From NCBI RefSeq assembly GCF_030549615.1, contig NZ_CP130832.1, forward strand, positions 868,001 to 932,000: a stretch of 64,000 nt of DNA, in the 5' to 3' direction. The translations under genes were made by a program, and so were the position numbers. This stretch comes from Stenotrophomonas sp. 610A2 (GTDB lineage Bacteria > Pseudomonadota > Gammaproteobacteria > Xanthomonadales > Xanthomonadaceae). Below, piece after piece: positions 1-10,013 of the stretch (position 1 is the first letter of the stretch; the number at the start of each line of letters is the position of its first letter). The notes beneath the pieces were generated by a model, which made no database searches, was not told where the DNA came from, and saw only the letters and a program-made list of their open reading frames with translations.

Positions 1-246
<246 letters not shown>

Positions 247-297
247 TCTCGACGATCTCGTGCCCGCGCGGATGCGTGGGCCAACAAGGAAACTACC

Positions 298-1185
298 ATG
301 ACGCAACGTAAGGGCATCATTCTGGCTGGTGGCTCGGGTACGCGCCTGTATCCGATCACCAAGGGCGTCAGCAAGCAGTTGCTGCCGGTCTACGACAAGC
401 CCATGATCTATTACCCGTTGAGCGTGCTGATGCTGGCGGGTATCCGTGAAGTACTGATCATCAACACGCCGCACGAACAAGCGTTGTTCCAGCAGTTGCT
501 GGGCGATGGTTCGCAGTGGGGGATGGATATCCAGTACGCCGTGCAGCCCAGTCCGGATGGTTTGGCGCAGGCGTATCTGATCGGCCGTGATTTTGTTGGA
601 GGCAAACCCAGCTGCCTGGTACTGGGTGACAACATTTTCCACGGCACAGGACTGCGTGAGGTCCTCAAGCGTGCTGATGCGCGCGATAAGGGTGCGACGG
701 TGTTCGGCTATTGGGTCAATGATCCTGAGCGCTATGGCGTGGCCGAGTTCAACAAAGATGGCAAGGTTATCGGTCTGGTTGAAAAGCCGGCCGAACCACG
801 CTCCAACTACGCAGTGACCGGGCTGTATTTCTACGATGGCAATGCCAGTGACTATGCCGCAGCTTTGAAGCCCTCGCCACGCGGAGAGCTGGAGATCACC
901 GATCTCAATCAGCGGTACCTGGACGAAGGCACGTTGCAACTCGAGCCGCTCGGCCGTGGCTATGCATGGTTGGATACGGGTACGCACCAGTCATTGCTGG
1001 AAGCCTCCAATTTCATCGAAACCATCCAGACCCGTCAGGGCTTGCAGGTCTGCTGCCCCGAAGAAATTGCTTATGGCCAAGGCTGGATTACTGCAGAGCA
1101 GCTCGAGGCACTGGCAGCACCGTTGTCAAAGAACGGCTATGGACAGTACCTGCAAAAGTTGATTCAGCGAGGCATCGTTCCGTGA
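298..1185 (+). CDS. rfbA: Glucose-1-phosphate thymidylyltransferase
   Basis: 295 residues, the normal length for RmlA/RfbA. It makes dTDP-glucose from dTTP and glucose 1-phosphate, the first step of dTDP-L-rhamnose synthesis. The nucleotide-binding loop GGSGTRLYP is at residues 11-19, followed by [16 protein letters not shown], then GDNIFHG near 110 and [19 protein letters not shown] around 160-180. The start is the ATG at 298, preceded by aaggaaact. The TGA stop overlaps the GTG start of rfbC, so the two are probably translationally coupled. Confidence 0.97.
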   Translation: MTQRKGIILAGGSGTRLYPITKGVSKQLLPVYDKPMIYYPLSVLMLAGIREVLIINTPHEQALFQQLLGDGSQWGMDIQYAVQPSPDGLAQAYLIGRDFVGGKPSCLVLGDNIFHGTGLREVLKRADARDKGATVFGYWVNDPERYGVAEFNKDGKVIGLVEKPAEPRSNYAVTGLYFYDGNASDYAAALKPSPRGELEITDLNQRYLDEGTLQLEPLGRGYAWLDTGTHQSLLEASNFIETIQTRQGLQVCCPEEIAYGQGWITAEQLEALAAPLSKNGYGQYLQKLIQRGIVP

Positions 1186-1739
1186 AAGTGATTGAAACGG
1201 CCATGCCGGGCTGTGCGGTCATCGAGCCAGCGGTGTTTGGTGACGATCGTGGTTTTTTCTTCGAGACTTGGAACGCAGAGCGTTTCGAGGTGCTGGGTCT
1301 GCCCGGAAAGTTTGTTCAGAGCAATATTTCCGCTTCGAGCGGCGGAGTGCTGCGTGGTTTGCACTATCAATGGCCGCGTCCGCAGGGCAAGCTGGTCAGC
1401 GTGCTGGAAGGTGAGGTGTATGACGTGGCGGTGGATATACGCCGTGGATCACCGACGTTCGGTCAGTGGGAGGCCGTGATCCTGAGCGCGGAGAACAAGC
1501 GTCAGTTCTGGATACCTGAGGGGTTTGCGCACGGTTTTGCAGTGCTCTCGGAGCGAGCTCTGTTCAGCTACTTGTGCACAGACGTCTACGTGAAGGAAGC
1601 AGATGCAGGCATCCGCTGGAACGATGCCGACATCGGCGTGGACTGGCCGATCAGCGGACCGACCTTGTCCGCCAAGGATGAGAGCGCGCCGTTCTTGAAG
1701 GACATTGCTGAAGATCGCCTGCCGGTTTACGTCCCATGA
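1182..1739 (+). CDS. rfbC: dTDP-4-dehydrorhamnose 3,5-epimerase
   Basis: 185 residues from the GTG at 1182, which overlaps the rfbA stop as GTGA. The protein begins [10 protein letters not shown]. The frame is open upstream, but family length and coupling favour this start. Features include [17 protein letters not shown] with the expected catalytic histidine, and the IPEGFAHGF turn typical of the RmlC cupin. It epimerises dTDP-4-keto-6-deoxyglucose at C3 and C5. The stop overlaps the rfbD ATG (ATGA). Confidence 0.95.
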   Translation: MKVIETAMPGCAVIEPAVFGDDRGFFFETWNAERFEVLGLPGKFVQSNISASSGGVLRGLHYQWPRPQGKLVSVLEGEVYDVAVDIRRGSPTFGQWEAVILSAENKRQFWIPEGFAHGFAVLSERALFSYLCTDVYVKEADAGIRWNDADIGVDWPISGPTLSAKDESAPFLKDIAEDRLPVYVP

Positions 1740-2635
1740 CGCTGCTGGTTTTTGGCGGAAATGGACAGGTAGGGCAGGAGCTGTTGCGTGCGCTTGCGCC
1801 ACTTGGACCCGTTGTAGCAACCACCCGCAGCGGCAAACTTGCCGACGGTAGCAACTGTGAGGTCGCAGATTTCGATGCCCCTGAAAGCCTGCTCGGGTTG
1901 TTGGATCGTCTGCGACCATCGGTAGTGATCAATGCCGCCGCCTACACCGCGGTGGACAAGGCAGAGCAGGAGTCTGAGGCCGCGTTCCGAGCCAATGCTC
2001 TTGCGCCCGGCGTGATCGCGCAGTGGTGTGCGGCCCACGGCGTGCCGATGGTGCATTACTCCACTGATTATGTTTTCAATGGGCAGGGCACGGCTCCCTA
2101 CATTGAAAACGAGGCAACGGCACCGCTGGGCGTCTATGGCAGCAGCAAGCGCGATGGTGAAGATGCGGTGCGTGCCGCTGGTGGCCGCCATCTGATTTTC
2201 CGCACCGCGTGGGTGTATGCATCGCACGGCGGCAACTTCCTGCGAACGATGTTGCGCGTAGGCGCCGAGCGCGATGAGTTGCGTGTGGTTGCCGACCAGG
2301 TCGGTACGCCGACACCTGCAGCCCTGATTGCAGATGTTACTGCGCAGGCGTTGCAGCATTCCGGGCAGTTGTCCGGGACCTGGCACCTGACGGCATCAGG
2401 GCAGACCAGCTGGCATGGCTTTGCTGAGGCAATTTTTGCCGAAGCAGTGGCGATGGGCGTGCTGGCCAAGGCGCCTAGCGTACAGCCGATCTCCAGTGCG
2501 GAGTATCCGACACCGGCAAAGCGTCCTGCCTGGTCGGTACTGGATAACAGCAAGCTGCAGCATGACTTCGGAATAGAGCTGCCGGCTTGGCAAGCGGGTT
2601 TGCATCAGGTGATGAGCGAAATCGCAAACGGTTGA
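1736..2635 (+). CDS. rfbD: dTDP-4-dehydrorhamnose reductase
   Basis: 299 residues. It performs the last reduction, giving dTDP-L-rhamnose. The N-terminal Rossmann motif is LLVFGGNGQVGQ, the middle has YSTDYVFNG, and the SDR catalytic YxxxK appears as YGSSK. The product feeds rhamnose into LPS O-antigen and exopolysaccharide. The ATG overlaps the rfbC stop by four bases. It is the last gene of the rfb operon and is followed about 50 bp later by a strong terminator. Confidence 0.96.
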   Translation: MTLLVFGGNGQVGQELLRALAPLGPVVATTRSGKLADGSNCEVADFDAPESLLGLLDRLRPSVVINAAAYTAVDKAEQESEAAFRANALAPGVIAQWCAAHGVPMVHYSTDYVFNGQGTAPYIENEATAPLGVYGSSKRDGEDAVRAAGGRHLIFRTAWVYASHGGNFLRTMLRVGAERDELRVVADQVGTPTPAALIADVTAQALQHSGQLSGTWHLTASGQTSWHGFAEAIFAEAVAMGVLAKAPSVQPISSAEYPTPAKRPAWSVLDNSKLQHDFGIELPAWQAGLHQVMSEIANG

Positions 2636-2683
2636 TTTGATCCTGCCATCCTTCGATAGCGTTGAACCAATGCAGCTGAAAAG

Positions 2684-2710
2684 AAAACCCCGGGTTTCCC
2701 CGGGGTTTTT
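2684..2710. terminator. Bidirectional Rho-independent terminator between rfbD and xanB
   Basis: AAAACCCCGG and CCGGGGTTTT form a 10-bp stem around a 6-nt loop, with a T run on the right and an A run on the left. It can therefore end the rfb operon from the left and the xanA-xanB operon from the right. It lies 48 bp after rfbD and 21 bp after the xanB stop. Confidence 0.9.
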
Positions 2711-2731
2711 GTTTACAGCCTGTTGGCGATC

Positions 2732-4135
2732 TCACGCGCGTCCGTAAGTGTCCTCGAAGCGCACGATATCGTCCTCGCCGAGATAGCTGCCCGACTGCAC
2801 TTCGATGAGTTCAAGCGGCAGCTTGCCGGGGTTGCGCAGACGATGGGTGACGCCGAGCGGGATGTAGGTGCTCTGGTTTTCCGCCAGCAGCAGCACTTCA
2901 TTGCCGCGGGTGACTTCGGCTGTGCCGCTGACCACGATCCAGTGTTCGGCGCGGTGATGATGCATCTGCAGGCTCAAGGTGCCACCCGGCTTGACGGTGA
3001 TGCGCTTCACCTGGAAGCGTTCGCCGTTGTCGATGGAGTCGTAGGCGCCCCATGGGCGATAGACCTTGCGGTGCCAAGTGGCCTCGCTGCGGCCATCGGC
3101 CTTCAGGCGCGCCACGACATCCTTTACTTCCTGCATGCGGTCGGATTTGCCGACAAGTACCGCATCATCGGTCTCCACCACGATCACATCGTCCAGACCA
3201 ACCATCGCGATCAGGCGCTCGCCATACGCAAACGTGTCGTGGCAATCGATGGCAATCACGTCGCCGCGATGCGCGTTGCCGTTCGCATCCTGCTCGGAGA
3301 CATCGCGCAGCGCGGTCCACGAACCGACATCGCTCCAACCGGCATCCAGCGGAACCACGGCAGCATCGATGGTCTTCTCCATCACTGCGTAATCGATGGA
3401 ATCCGATGGACTGGCCTTGAATGCATCGGCATCGAGACGGATGAAATCACTCTCGCGACGTGCTTTTTCCCAGGAGGCCCGGCAGGCAGCGAGAATCTGC
3501 GGTTGCAGGCGCTCGAGTTCCTGCAGGTAGCGTGAGGCGCGGAACAGGAACATGCCGCTGTTCCAGTAATACTCGCCGGAGGCGACATAGTCCTGTGCGG
3601 TTGCCAGGTCGGGCTTCTCGACGAAACGTTCGATGGCACGCGCACCTTCGCCGCTGACCGCCTTGATATAGCCGTAGCCGGTTTCCGGTGCGGTTGGCTG
3701 GATGCCGAAGGTGACCAGCTTGCCCTGCTCGGCGATATCGGTGGCTTCCAGGATGGCGCGATGGAAATGCGCTACATCACGGATCAGGTGGTCCGAAGGC
3801 AGTACCAGCAGCAGCGGATCGGCGCCTTCGCGGCAAGCCTCCAATGCAGCAGCGGCGATGGCCGGTGCGGTATTACGGCCGATCGGTTCCAGCAGGATTG
3901 CCGACGGTGTGGTTCCAACCTGCTGCAGCTGCTCGGCAGCGACGAAGCGATGTGCTTCGTTTGCCACCACGATCGGAGCCTGCGTGGCGACATCGGCCAC
4001 CCGCAGCCACGTGGCTTGCAGCATGCTGTGCTCACCGGCCAATTGCAGGAACTGCTTCGGATAGGCTTCGCGCGATAGCGGCCACAGGCGCGTGCCGGAA
4101 CCGCCGGAAAGGATGACGGGTAGGATCTGGCTCAT
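2732..4135 (-). CDS. xanB: Mannose-1-phosphate guanylyltransferase / mannose-6-phosphate isomerase (bifunctional)
   Basis: 467 residues, a type II PMI/GMP fusion. The N-terminal nucleotidyltransferase domain opens with VILSGGSGTRLWPLSR and has YPKQFL. A C-terminal cupin carries LQMHHHRAEHWIVVSGTA, the metal-binding PMI II signature. It supplies mannose 6-phosphate and GDP-mannose for LPS core, O-antigen and EPS. It lies 8 bp downstream of xanA on the same strand, so the pair is one transcription unit converging on the rfb operon. XanB is the Xanthomonas name; manC/rfbM/algA are relatives. Confidence 0.95.
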   Translation of the reverse strand: MSQILPVILSGGSGTRLWPLSREAYPKQFLQLAGEHSMLQATWLRVADVATQAPIVVANEAHRFVAAEQLQQVGTTPSAILLEPIGRNTAPAIAAAALEACREGADPLLLVLPSDHLIRDVAHFHRAILEATDIAEQGKLVTFGIQPTAPETGYGYIKAVSGEGARAIERFVEKPDLATAQDYVASGEYYWNSGMFLFRASRYLQELERLQPQILAACRASWEKARRESDFIRLDADAFKASPSDSIDYAVMEKTIDAAVVPLDAGWSDVGSWTALRDVSEQDANGNAHRGDVIAIDCHDTFAYGERLIAMVGLDDVIVVETDDAVLVGKSDRMQEVKDVVARLKADGRSEATWHRKVYRPWGAYDSIDNGERFQVKRITVKPGGTLSLQMHHHRAEHWIVVSGTAEVTRGNEVLLLAENQSTYIPLGVTHRLRNPGKLPLELIEVQSGSYLGEDDIVRFEDTYGRA

Positions 4136-4143
4136 GAAGATTC

Positions 4144-5490
4144 TCAGGCGGTGATCAAGGTGGAAATTTCGGCGGTGCGCTCAGCGAGCAATGCTGCGTC
4201 GCCACGGGTTTCAACATTCAATCGCAGCAGTGGCTCGGTGTTCGAGCTGCGCAGATTGAAGCGCCAGTTGCCGAAGTCGGCGCTGATGCCATCGGTGTGA
4301 TCCAATGCCGGTGAAAGCGCTGCGAAGTACGCCATCACACGGGCGACGGCGGCCTTGGCGTCGGCAACCTTGAAGTTGATTTCACCGCTGCAGGGGAAGC
4401 GCGTCATCCGGTCTTCGACCAGTTCAGCCAGTGACAAGCCGCTGCTGGATACCTGCGCTGCAATCAGCAGCCACGGAATCATTCCCGAGTCGGCGTAGGC
4501 GAATTCACGGAAGTAGTGATGGGCGCTCATTTCGCCACCGTAGACGGCGTTCTCAGCGCGCATCTTTTCCTTGATGAAGGCATGGCCGCTCTTGCACAAC
4601 ACCGGCGTGCCGCCTGCGGCTTCAACCATCTCGACCGTATTCCAGGTCAGGCGCGGGTCGTGGATGATCTTGCCGCCCGGGTTGCGGGCGAGGATGGCCT
4701 GGGCCAGCAGACCGACCAGGTAATAGCCTTCAATGAAGCGGCCGTTGTGGTCGAAGAAGAAGCAGCGGTCGAAGTCGCCGTCCCACGCGATACCGAAGTC
4801 AGCACCGTGCTCACGCACCGCCTTGGCGGTGGCTTCGCGGTTCTCCGGCAAGAGTGGATTGGGGATACCGTTGGGGAAGCTGCCATCGGGCTCGTGGCAG
4901 ATACGCACGAACTCCAGCGGCAGATGCGGCGCCAGCAGGTCGACGATGGCACCAGCGCCGCCGTTGCCGGCATTGACCACCAGCTTCAAGGGCTTGAGCT
5001 GGCTGGCATCGATATAGCTGAGCAGGTGCTGGACGTAGGCGCTCTTGTCGTACTGTTCGGATTGGCTGGCGCGCGCAGCCTGCGGCTGTGAATGATCCGC
5101 AGCGACTGCATCGGAAATGGCGAACAGGCCTGTGTCCGAGCTGATCGGACGCGCTTGTTCGCGCACCAGCTTCATGCCGTTGTAGTCCATCGGGTTGTGG
5201 CTGGCGGTAACCATCACGCCGCCGGCCGCCTGCAGGTGGCCGGTCTGGAAGTAGACCTCTTCGGTGCCGCACAAGCCGATGTCGATGACGTCACGGCCTT
5301 CCCCGCGCAAGCCAGCGGCCAGCGCGTCCTGCAGCGCCGGGCTGGTCAGGCGTACGTCATGGCCGAGCACCACCGGCCCCGCGCCGAGTTCGGCAGCCAA
5401 GGCCTTGCCGATCTTGCGGGCCATGTCTTCGTTGAGCTCTTCAGGCACGCGGCCGCGGATGTCGTAGGCCTTGAACGCGGGGAGGGGCAT
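4144..5490 (-). CDS. xanA: Phosphomannomutase / phosphoglucomutase
   Basis: 448 residues, alpha-D-phosphohexomutase family. It interconverts hexose 6- and 1-phosphates for GDP-mannose, UDP-glucose and dTDP-rhamnose synthesis. The active phosphoserine loop TASHNP (S97) is present, with a DGDFDRC metal loop, GGEMSAHH sugar-specificity loop and [14 protein letters not shown] phosphate-binding loop. The S. maltophilia counterpart is known as SpgM and the Xanthomonas one as XanA. It is the promoter-proximal gene of the xanA-xanB pair. Its promoter must lie in the 172-bp gap shared with the divergent CoA-transferase genes, where I cannot name a convincing box. Confidence 0.94.
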   Translation of the reverse strand: MPLPAFKAYDIRGRVPEELNEDMARKIGKALAAELGAGPVVLGHDVRLTSPALQDALAAGLRGEGRDVIDIGLCGTEEVYFQTGHLQAAGGVMVTASHNPMDYNGMKLVREQARPISSDTGLFAISDAVAADHSQPQAARASQSEQYDKSAYVQHLLSYIDASQLKPLKLVVNAGNGGAGAIVDLLAPHLPLEFVRICHEPDGSFPNGIPNPLLPENREATAKAVREHGADFGIAWDGDFDRCFFFDHNGRFIEGYYLVGLLAQAILARNPGGKIIHDPRLTWNTVEMVEAAGGTPVLCKSGHAFIKEKMRAENAVYGGEMSAHHYFREFAYADSGMIPWLLIAAQVSSSGLSLAELVEDRMTRFPCSGEINFKVADAKAAVARVMAYFAALSPALDHTDGISADFGNWRFNLRSSNTEPLLRLNVETRGDAALLAERTAEISTLITA

Positions 5491-5662
5491 GCATGCATCC
5501 TGCTGGGTGAAAGATTCCCTAGTTTAGTCCGGTACGCGTTCATTGGCTGTCTGTACGCTGGCTGGCTGTTTCCCCGGAACGCTTGCTGGCCGAAGGTCCA
5601 AGGGGGTTGCCCCTGCGGTATGGCTAGAATATGGGCATCTTCAGCACTGTGAGCGTGATGCG

Positions 5663-6394
5663 ATGAGCGATCTCTCCCCGACCCGGCAGCGCGGCAAGGT
5701 TTTTGCCAGCGCCGCCGACGCCCTGGCCGGCATCGTGGCCGATGGGCAAACCCTTGCCGTAGGTGGCTTTGGCCTGTGTGGCATCCCCGAGGCACTGATT
5801 GCCGCGCTGCGCGACAGCGGAGTCAAGGGTCTGACCGCGATCTCCAACAATGCCGGCGTCGATGGTTTCGGCCTGGGCCAGCTGCTGGAAACCCGCCAGA
5901 TCAGGAAGATGATTTCCTCTTACGTTGGCGAGAACAAGGAGTTCGAACGCCAGTACCTGGCCGGTGAGCTGGAGCTGGAATTCAACCCGCAGGGCACCCT
6001 GGCCGAGCGCCTGCGCGCCGGCGGTGCTGGGATCCCGGCGTTCTTCACCGCTACCGGCTACGGCACCATCGTTGCCGAAGGCAAGGAGACCCGCGAGATC
6101 GACGGCAAGCACTACGTGCTGGAAACCGCGCTGAAGGCCGACGTGTCGCTGGTCAAGGCGTGGAAGGCCGACGAGGCCGGCAACCTGCTGTTCCGGAAGA
6201 CCGCGCGCAACTTCAACCCAGCCTGCGCGATGGCCGGCAAGGTCTGCGTGGTGGAAGTGGAAGAGATCGTGCCGGTGGGCGCCATCGATCCGGACCAGGT
6301 GCACCTGCCGGGCATCTACGTCGATCGCATCGTATTGAACGCAACGCCGGAGAAGCGCATCGAACAGCGCACCGTGCGTCAGGAGGGGAACTGA
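5663..6394 (+). CDS. scoA: 3-oxoacid CoA-transferase subunit A
   Basis: 243 residues from the ATG at 5663 ([14 protein letters not shown]). An upstream in-frame extension has no family character. The CoA-transferase family I alpha subunit is recognised by [26 protein letters not shown] and the conserved ending. With subunit B it moves CoA between succinate and acetoacetate in ketone-body or butyrate-type catabolism. In Xanthomonas the same pair sits beside xanA/xanB and was once named lpsI/lpsJ. The gene for B follows after 1 bp, so expression is surely joint. Confidence 0.93.
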   Translation: MSDLSPTRQRGKVFASAADALAGIVADGQTLAVGGFGLCGIPEALIAALRDSGVKGLTAISNNAGVDGFGLGQLLETRQIRKMISSYVGENKEFERQYLAGELELEFNPQGTLAERLRAGGAGIPAFFTATGYGTIVAEGKETREIDGKHYVLETALKADVSLVKAWKADEAGNLLFRKTARNFNPACAMAGKVCVVEVEEIVPVGAIDPDQVHLPGIYVDRIVLNATPEKRIEQRTVRQEGN

Positions 6395-6395
6395 G

Positions 6396-7028
6396 ATGGC
6401 CTGGACCCGTGACGAAATGGCACAGCGCGCCGCGCTCGAGCTGACCGATGGTGCCTATGTGAACCTGGGCATCGGCTTGCCGACGCTGGTTGCCAACCAC
6501 ATCCCCGAAGGTGTGGATGTATGGCTGCAGTCCGAAAACGGCCTGCTCGGCATCGGCCCTTTCCCGACTGAAGCGGAAGTGGATGCTGACCTGATCAACG
6601 CCGGCAAGCAGACCGTCACCGCGCGCGCTGGTGCCAGCTACTTCGGCAGCCACGACTCGTTCGCGATGATCCGTGGTGGCCACATCAACCTGGCCATCCT
6701 CGGCGCGATGCAGGTCACCGACAAGGGTGATCTGGCCAACTGGATGGTGCCGGGCAAGATGGTCAAGGGCATGGGCGGCGCGATGGACCTGGTTGCAGGC
6801 GTGCAGCGCGTGGTGGTGCTGATGGAGCACACCGCCAAGAACGGCGAGCACAAGATCCTGGCGGACTGCACGTTGCCGCTGACCGGCGTTGCCGTGGTCG
6901 ATCGCGTCATCACCGACTTGGCAATCTTCGATGTGACCGCAGATGGACTGGTGCTGGTGGAAGCCGCGCCGGGTGTCAGCGATGAAGAGCTGAAGGAAAA
7001 GACCGGCGTGCCGTTCCGGCGTGCCTGA
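6396..7028 (+). CDS. scoB: 3-oxoacid CoA-transferase subunit B
   Basis: 210 residues. The beta subunit carries the catalytic glutamate: SENG lies at residues 46-49, with E47 as the nucleophile that forms the glutamyl-CoA intermediate. [11 protein letters not shown] near the N-terminus and [19 protein letters not shown] are family-typical. It overlaps nothing and is followed 37 bp later by the AlkB-like gene, which could be read through since no terminator is visible. Confidence 0.94.
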   Translation: MAWTRDEMAQRAALELTDGAYVNLGIGLPTLVANHIPEGVDVWLQSENGLLGIGPFPTEAEVDADLINAGKQTVTARAGASYFGSHDSFAMIRGGHINLAILGAMQVTDKGDLANWMVPGKMVKGMGGAMDLVAGVQRVVVLMEHTAKNGEHKILADCTLPLTGVAVVDRVITDLAIFDVTADGLVLVEAAPGVSDEELKEKTGVPFRRA

Positions 7029-7065
7029 GTGGAAGGGCGGGGCGGTGTGATCGCCCCGCATCCTC

Positions 7066-7674
7066 ATGATGCTGTTTCCTGACTCGTCGGTGCTGGCCGA
7101 TGTCCAGCACCTGGCGGCCTGGTTGCCATCGGCCCAGGCCGATGCCGTGATGCATGCCTTGCTCACGCAGGTGCCCTGGGAAACCCACCGCATCCGCATG
7201 TTTGGCCGCTGGCTGGATTCGCCGCGCCTGAGCTGCTGGATGGGCGATGCCGAGGCCCACTACCGTTACTCGGGCGCGGACTTCGCTCCACATCCTTGGG
7301 CGCCTGCAGTGCGGGAGTTACGCGAGCAGCTGCAACTGGGCTGCGATGGCAGCTTCAACAGCGTGCTGCTCAACTGCTACCGAGATGGCCGCGACAGCAT
7401 GGGCTGGCATAGCGATGACGAGCCGGAACTTGGGCCGACGCCGTTGATCGCCTCGTTGAGCCTGGGTGTTTCGAGACGCTTTCTACTGCGCCGTCGCGAT
7501 GATCCCGCGCAGAAGGCCGAGTACCTGCTCGGCCATGGTGATCTGCTGCTGATGCGCGGGCATTGCCAGCGCGACTACCAGCATGCGCTGCCCAAGACCG
7601 CGCGGGTGTCGGGCGAACGCATCAACCTTACTTTCCGCCAGATCGCAGCTGTGCCGCGTCGCGCTGGCCGCTGA
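7066..7674 (+). CDS. AlkB-like 2-oxoglutarate/Fe(II) dioxygenase
   Basis: 202 residues. The 2OG-Fe(II) facial triad is visible: H115 and D117 in MGWHSDDEP and H173 in YQHALPKT. The 2-oxoglutarate-binding RINLTFR is at 185-191, the AlkB-family form of RxxxxxR, and FNSVLLNCYRDG precedes the first histidine. The family repairs 1-methyladenine and 3-methylcytosine in DNA or RNA by oxidative demethylation. By length it is nearer the ALKBH2/3-type proteins than E. coli AlkB. The start could be either of two adjacent ATGs. Its last 47 bp overlap the 3' end of the converging lipoprotein gene. Confidence 0.9.
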   Translation: MMLFPDSSVLADVQHLAAWLPSAQADAVMHALLTQVPWETHRIRMFGRWLDSPRLSCWMGDAEAHYRYSGADFAPHPWAPAVRELREQLQLGCDGSFNSVLLNCYRDGRDSMGWHSDDEPELGPTPLIASLSLGVSRRFLLRRRDDPAQKAEYLLGHGDLLLMRGHCQRDYQHALPKTARVSGERINLTFRQIAAVPRRAGR

Positions 7675-8275
7675 GCAGGGTCCAGCCGATCAGTTCGCTG
7701 CTGGTCTTGTGCAACGCGGTTTCGAAGGCGGCAGCGACGCTGCTGATCTCGGCGCTGGTAGCCGGTTCGGCAACGACGAAGGTGCGTGCGGCAACCACGC
7801 GCTGGTCCAGGCTGTGGATGAGCTTTGCATTGAGTTCGATGGTGGCGGCCGGCACGTCGCCGCCGCGGTAATCCGATTCGAAGCGGCGCAGGTCGGTGGT
7901 CAGCTTGTAGTCCGAGCGGATGCCGGTGGCGATGCGCGCAACCGCGTCGATCTTTCCCGAATCCTCAAAGCCGCGCAGCAATGTGTCTTCCAGGATATCG
8001 GTGGCCGGCTGCGACCAGGTCGCGCCACGATAGACCTCCAGTTCGCCCGGCGTTGGCCGCACGTTGATGCGCGGGCTGTCGATTAGGCGGGCGGCGCTGG
8101 GCTTGGCGATGGCCAGTTGCCAGCTCACTTGCGGCCACGCCGGATCGGCCTGTACCCGCACCTGTGGCGCGTAGATGGTGGTGGACTGGCGGTCACCGCC
8201 GGCCAGTACCGAGCAGCCAGCCAGGGCCAGCAGGCAGGCCGGTGCGAGCAGCTTGATCAGGGGAATGCGCTTCAT
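7628..8275 (-). CDS. ABC-type transport auxiliary lipoprotein (PqiC/YmbA-like)
   Basis: 215 residues. A lipoprotein signal peptide ends with the lipobox LALAGC, so lipidation is expected at C21 and the position is probably outer membrane. The rest, with YAPQVRVQADPAWPQVSW and RINVRPTPGELEVYRG, fits the ABC_trans_aux family that accompanies Mce systems. It overlaps the upstream mlaD-like gene by 4 bp and is the last gene of the operon. It presumably receives lipid at the outer-membrane end. The 3' end overlaps the alkB-like gene tail to tail. Confidence 0.82.
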   Translation of the reverse strand: MKRIPLIKLLAPACLLALAGCSVLAGGDRQSTTIYAPQVRVQADPAWPQVSWQLAIAKPSAARLIDSPRINVRPTPGELEVYRGATWSQPATDILEDTLLRGFEDSGKIDAVARIATGIRSDYKLTTDLRRFESDYRGGDVPAATIELNAKLIHSLDQRVVAARTFVVAEPATSAEISSVAAAFETALHKTSSELIGWTLLSGQRDAAQLRSGGK

Positions 8276-9198
8276 TTGGGTTCGAACTCCTTCGGGGCGT
8301 CGCGACCGAGCAGGTAGCGCGCCGGGTTGTTCTCCAGCCGGTCACTGACCCGGCGCAGGTCGCGGATCAGGCCGCGCAGTTCGGTCAGGGTCGGGCCGAG
8401 CTGGGCCAGGCCGTCGTTGGCAAAACTGTTGATGGCCGCGCGGTTCTCGCCAAGGATGGCGTCGGCATTGCCGGCCGCCGAATCGAGCTTGGCCAGGCTG
8501 GCATCAAGCTTGTCCATTGTCGCCGGCAGTTCACGCAGCACGTTCTCGTCCAGATTCTTGATGGCGCCGTTGGCCGAACCAAGGGTGACGTTGAGGTTGC
8601 GTGCTGCATCGCGGGCTTCCACCAGCAAGGCCTGGGTGCCTTCATCGCGGTCGGCCAGGCCGCCGCTGATGGTTTCCAGATTGGCGAGGGTGGCGGTGAT
8701 CTTGCGCACGTTCTCATCGCTGAGCAGTTCGTCCATGCGCTCGACCACGCGGTTGGCGACGTCGGTGATGTTCTGCAGGGCCGAGGGCGCGGCGGCGATG
8801 GTTGGCACTGGCTCCTTGCTGACGGCGGTGAGCGCGGCAGCCTGCGGCGTGCCGCCGCTGAGCTGGATGATCGACGGACCAGTCAGGCTGGTGATGGCCA
8901 GCTTGGCGCGGGTATCGGTCTTCACCGGGGTGGTGGAGTTGAGCCGCAGCTTGGCTACCACCTTGCGCGGGTCATCCGGGGCCAGGGTCAGCTCGGTGAT
9001 CGAGCCGACCGCGATGCCGTTGTATTGCACCGGGCTGCCGACCGTCAAACCGGTCACCGCTTCGGTGAACACCACCCGGTATTCCTGCCAGGTGCGGTCG
9101 GAGGAGTACTTGGCCGCCCATAGTCCAAAGGCGAGCAGGGCAACGCCGATGAGCAGGGTAAAGGCACCGATCAGGACGTAGTTGGCTTTGGTTTCCAT
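8272..9198 (-). CDS. mlaD: MlaD-like MCE-domain protein
   Basis: 308 residues from the ATG at 9198 (METKANYVLIG). The longer in-frame start adds a low-complexity tail overlapping mlaF and is rejected. One N-terminal TM helix (about residues 7-27) is followed by a single MCE domain including GLTVGSPVQYNGIAVGSI. A long alpha-helical C-terminal part of heptad character follows. MCE proteins form hexameric rings carrying phospholipids between the membranes. The start lies 1 bp after the mlaF stop. The protein is longer than E. coli MlaD (about 180 residues), resembling MCE proteins with an extended helical tail. Confidence 0.9.
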   Translation of the reverse strand: METKANYVLIGAFTLLIGVALLAFGLWAAKYSSDRTWQEYRVVFTEAVTGLTVGSPVQYNGIAVGSITELTLAPDDPRKVVAKLRLNSTTPVKTDTRAKLAITSLTGPSIIQLSGGTPQAAALTAVSKEPVPTIAAAPSALQNITDVANRVVERMDELLSDENVRKITATLANLETISGGLADRDEGTQALLVEARDAARNLNVTLGSANGAIKNLDENVLRELPATMDKLDASLAKLDSAAGNADAILGENRAAINSFANDGLAQLGPTLTELRGLIRDLRRVSDRLENNPARYLLGRDAPKEFEPK

Positions 9199-9199
9199 A

Positions 9200-10009
9200 T
9201 CAAGCGTGCTCGTGCTGGAGGCCGCGCGCGGCGCGGGCGCGGGGGCCGTGGAAGTATTCGCGTATCCACGGATGGTCGAGTTGTTCAATCTCGGGTAACG
9301 GGGCGTTGGCGATGACCTTGTTGTCGGCCAGCACCGCGACGCGGTCGCAGATGGCGTAGAGCGTGTCCAGATCGTGGGTGATCAGGAACACGGTCAGGCC
9401 CAGCGCTTCCTGCAGGGTCTTGATCAGACGATCGAATGCGGCCGCGCCGATCGGGTCGAGGCCGGCGGTGGGTTCGTCCAGGAATAGCAGGGGCGGGTCC
9501 AGCGCCAGCGCACGGGCAAGGCCGGCGCGCTTGCGCATGCCGCCGGAGAGCTGCGAGGGCAGTTTGTTGATGGCGTCGGCGGGCAGGCCGGCCAGCTTCA
9601 CCTTCAGCAAGGCCAGCTCGTAGTGCCAGCGCTCGCTGAGTTCGGGATGATGCTCCTTCAGCGGCACCTGCACGTTCTCGCCAACCGTCAGCGAGGAGAA
9701 CAGCGCGCCGTCCTGGAACAGCACGCCGGTATTGCGCTCGATGCGCAGGCGGTCGGCCGGGTTGCCCGAGCGCGCATCCACGCCCAGCACTTCAATCTGC
9801 CCGGCGTCGGGCGTGCGCAGGCCAAGGATCGACCGCATCAACACCGATTTGCCGGTGCCCGAGCCGCCGACCACGCCGAGGATCTCGCCACGCCGCACGT
9901 CCAGATCCAGGCCATCGTGCACGGTCTGGCTGCCAAAACGATTGAGCAGCCCGCGCACGCGGATGGCCAGATCGTTGCTGTCAGTGGTGGCATCTTCCAT
10001 CGCGCTCAT
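9200..10009 (-). CDS. mlaF: MlaF-like ABC transporter ATP-binding protein
   Basis: 269 residues from the ATG at 10009 (MSAMEDATTD). Walker A GGSGTGKS is at 48-55. The ABC signature is LSGGMRKRAGLARAL, Walker B is LLFLDEPTAGLDP, and the switch is ITHD. It powers the MlaE-like permease at the cytoplasmic face. The gene begins 4 bp after the end of mlaE and ends 1 bp before mlaD. Confidence 0.94.
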   Translation of the reverse strand: MSAMEDATTDSNDLAIRVRGLLNRFGSQTVHDGLDLDVRRGEILGVVGGSGTGKSVLMRSILGLRTPDAGQIEVLGVDARSGNPADRLRIERNTGVLFQDGALFSSLTVGENVQVPLKEHHPELSERWHYELALLKVKLAGLPADAINKLPSQLSGGMRKRAGLARALALDPPLLFLDEPTAGLDPIGAAAFDRLIKTLQEALGLTVFLITHDLDTLYAICDRVAVLADNKVIANAPLPEIEQLDHPWIREYFHGPRARAARGLQHEHA

Positions 10010-10013
10010 CGCC

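Noticed and set aside
5601..5635. Promoter for the CoA-transferase genes with TAGAAT as -10
   Set aside because: No -35 hexamer at an acceptable distance; a TTGCCC is only 12 bp away.
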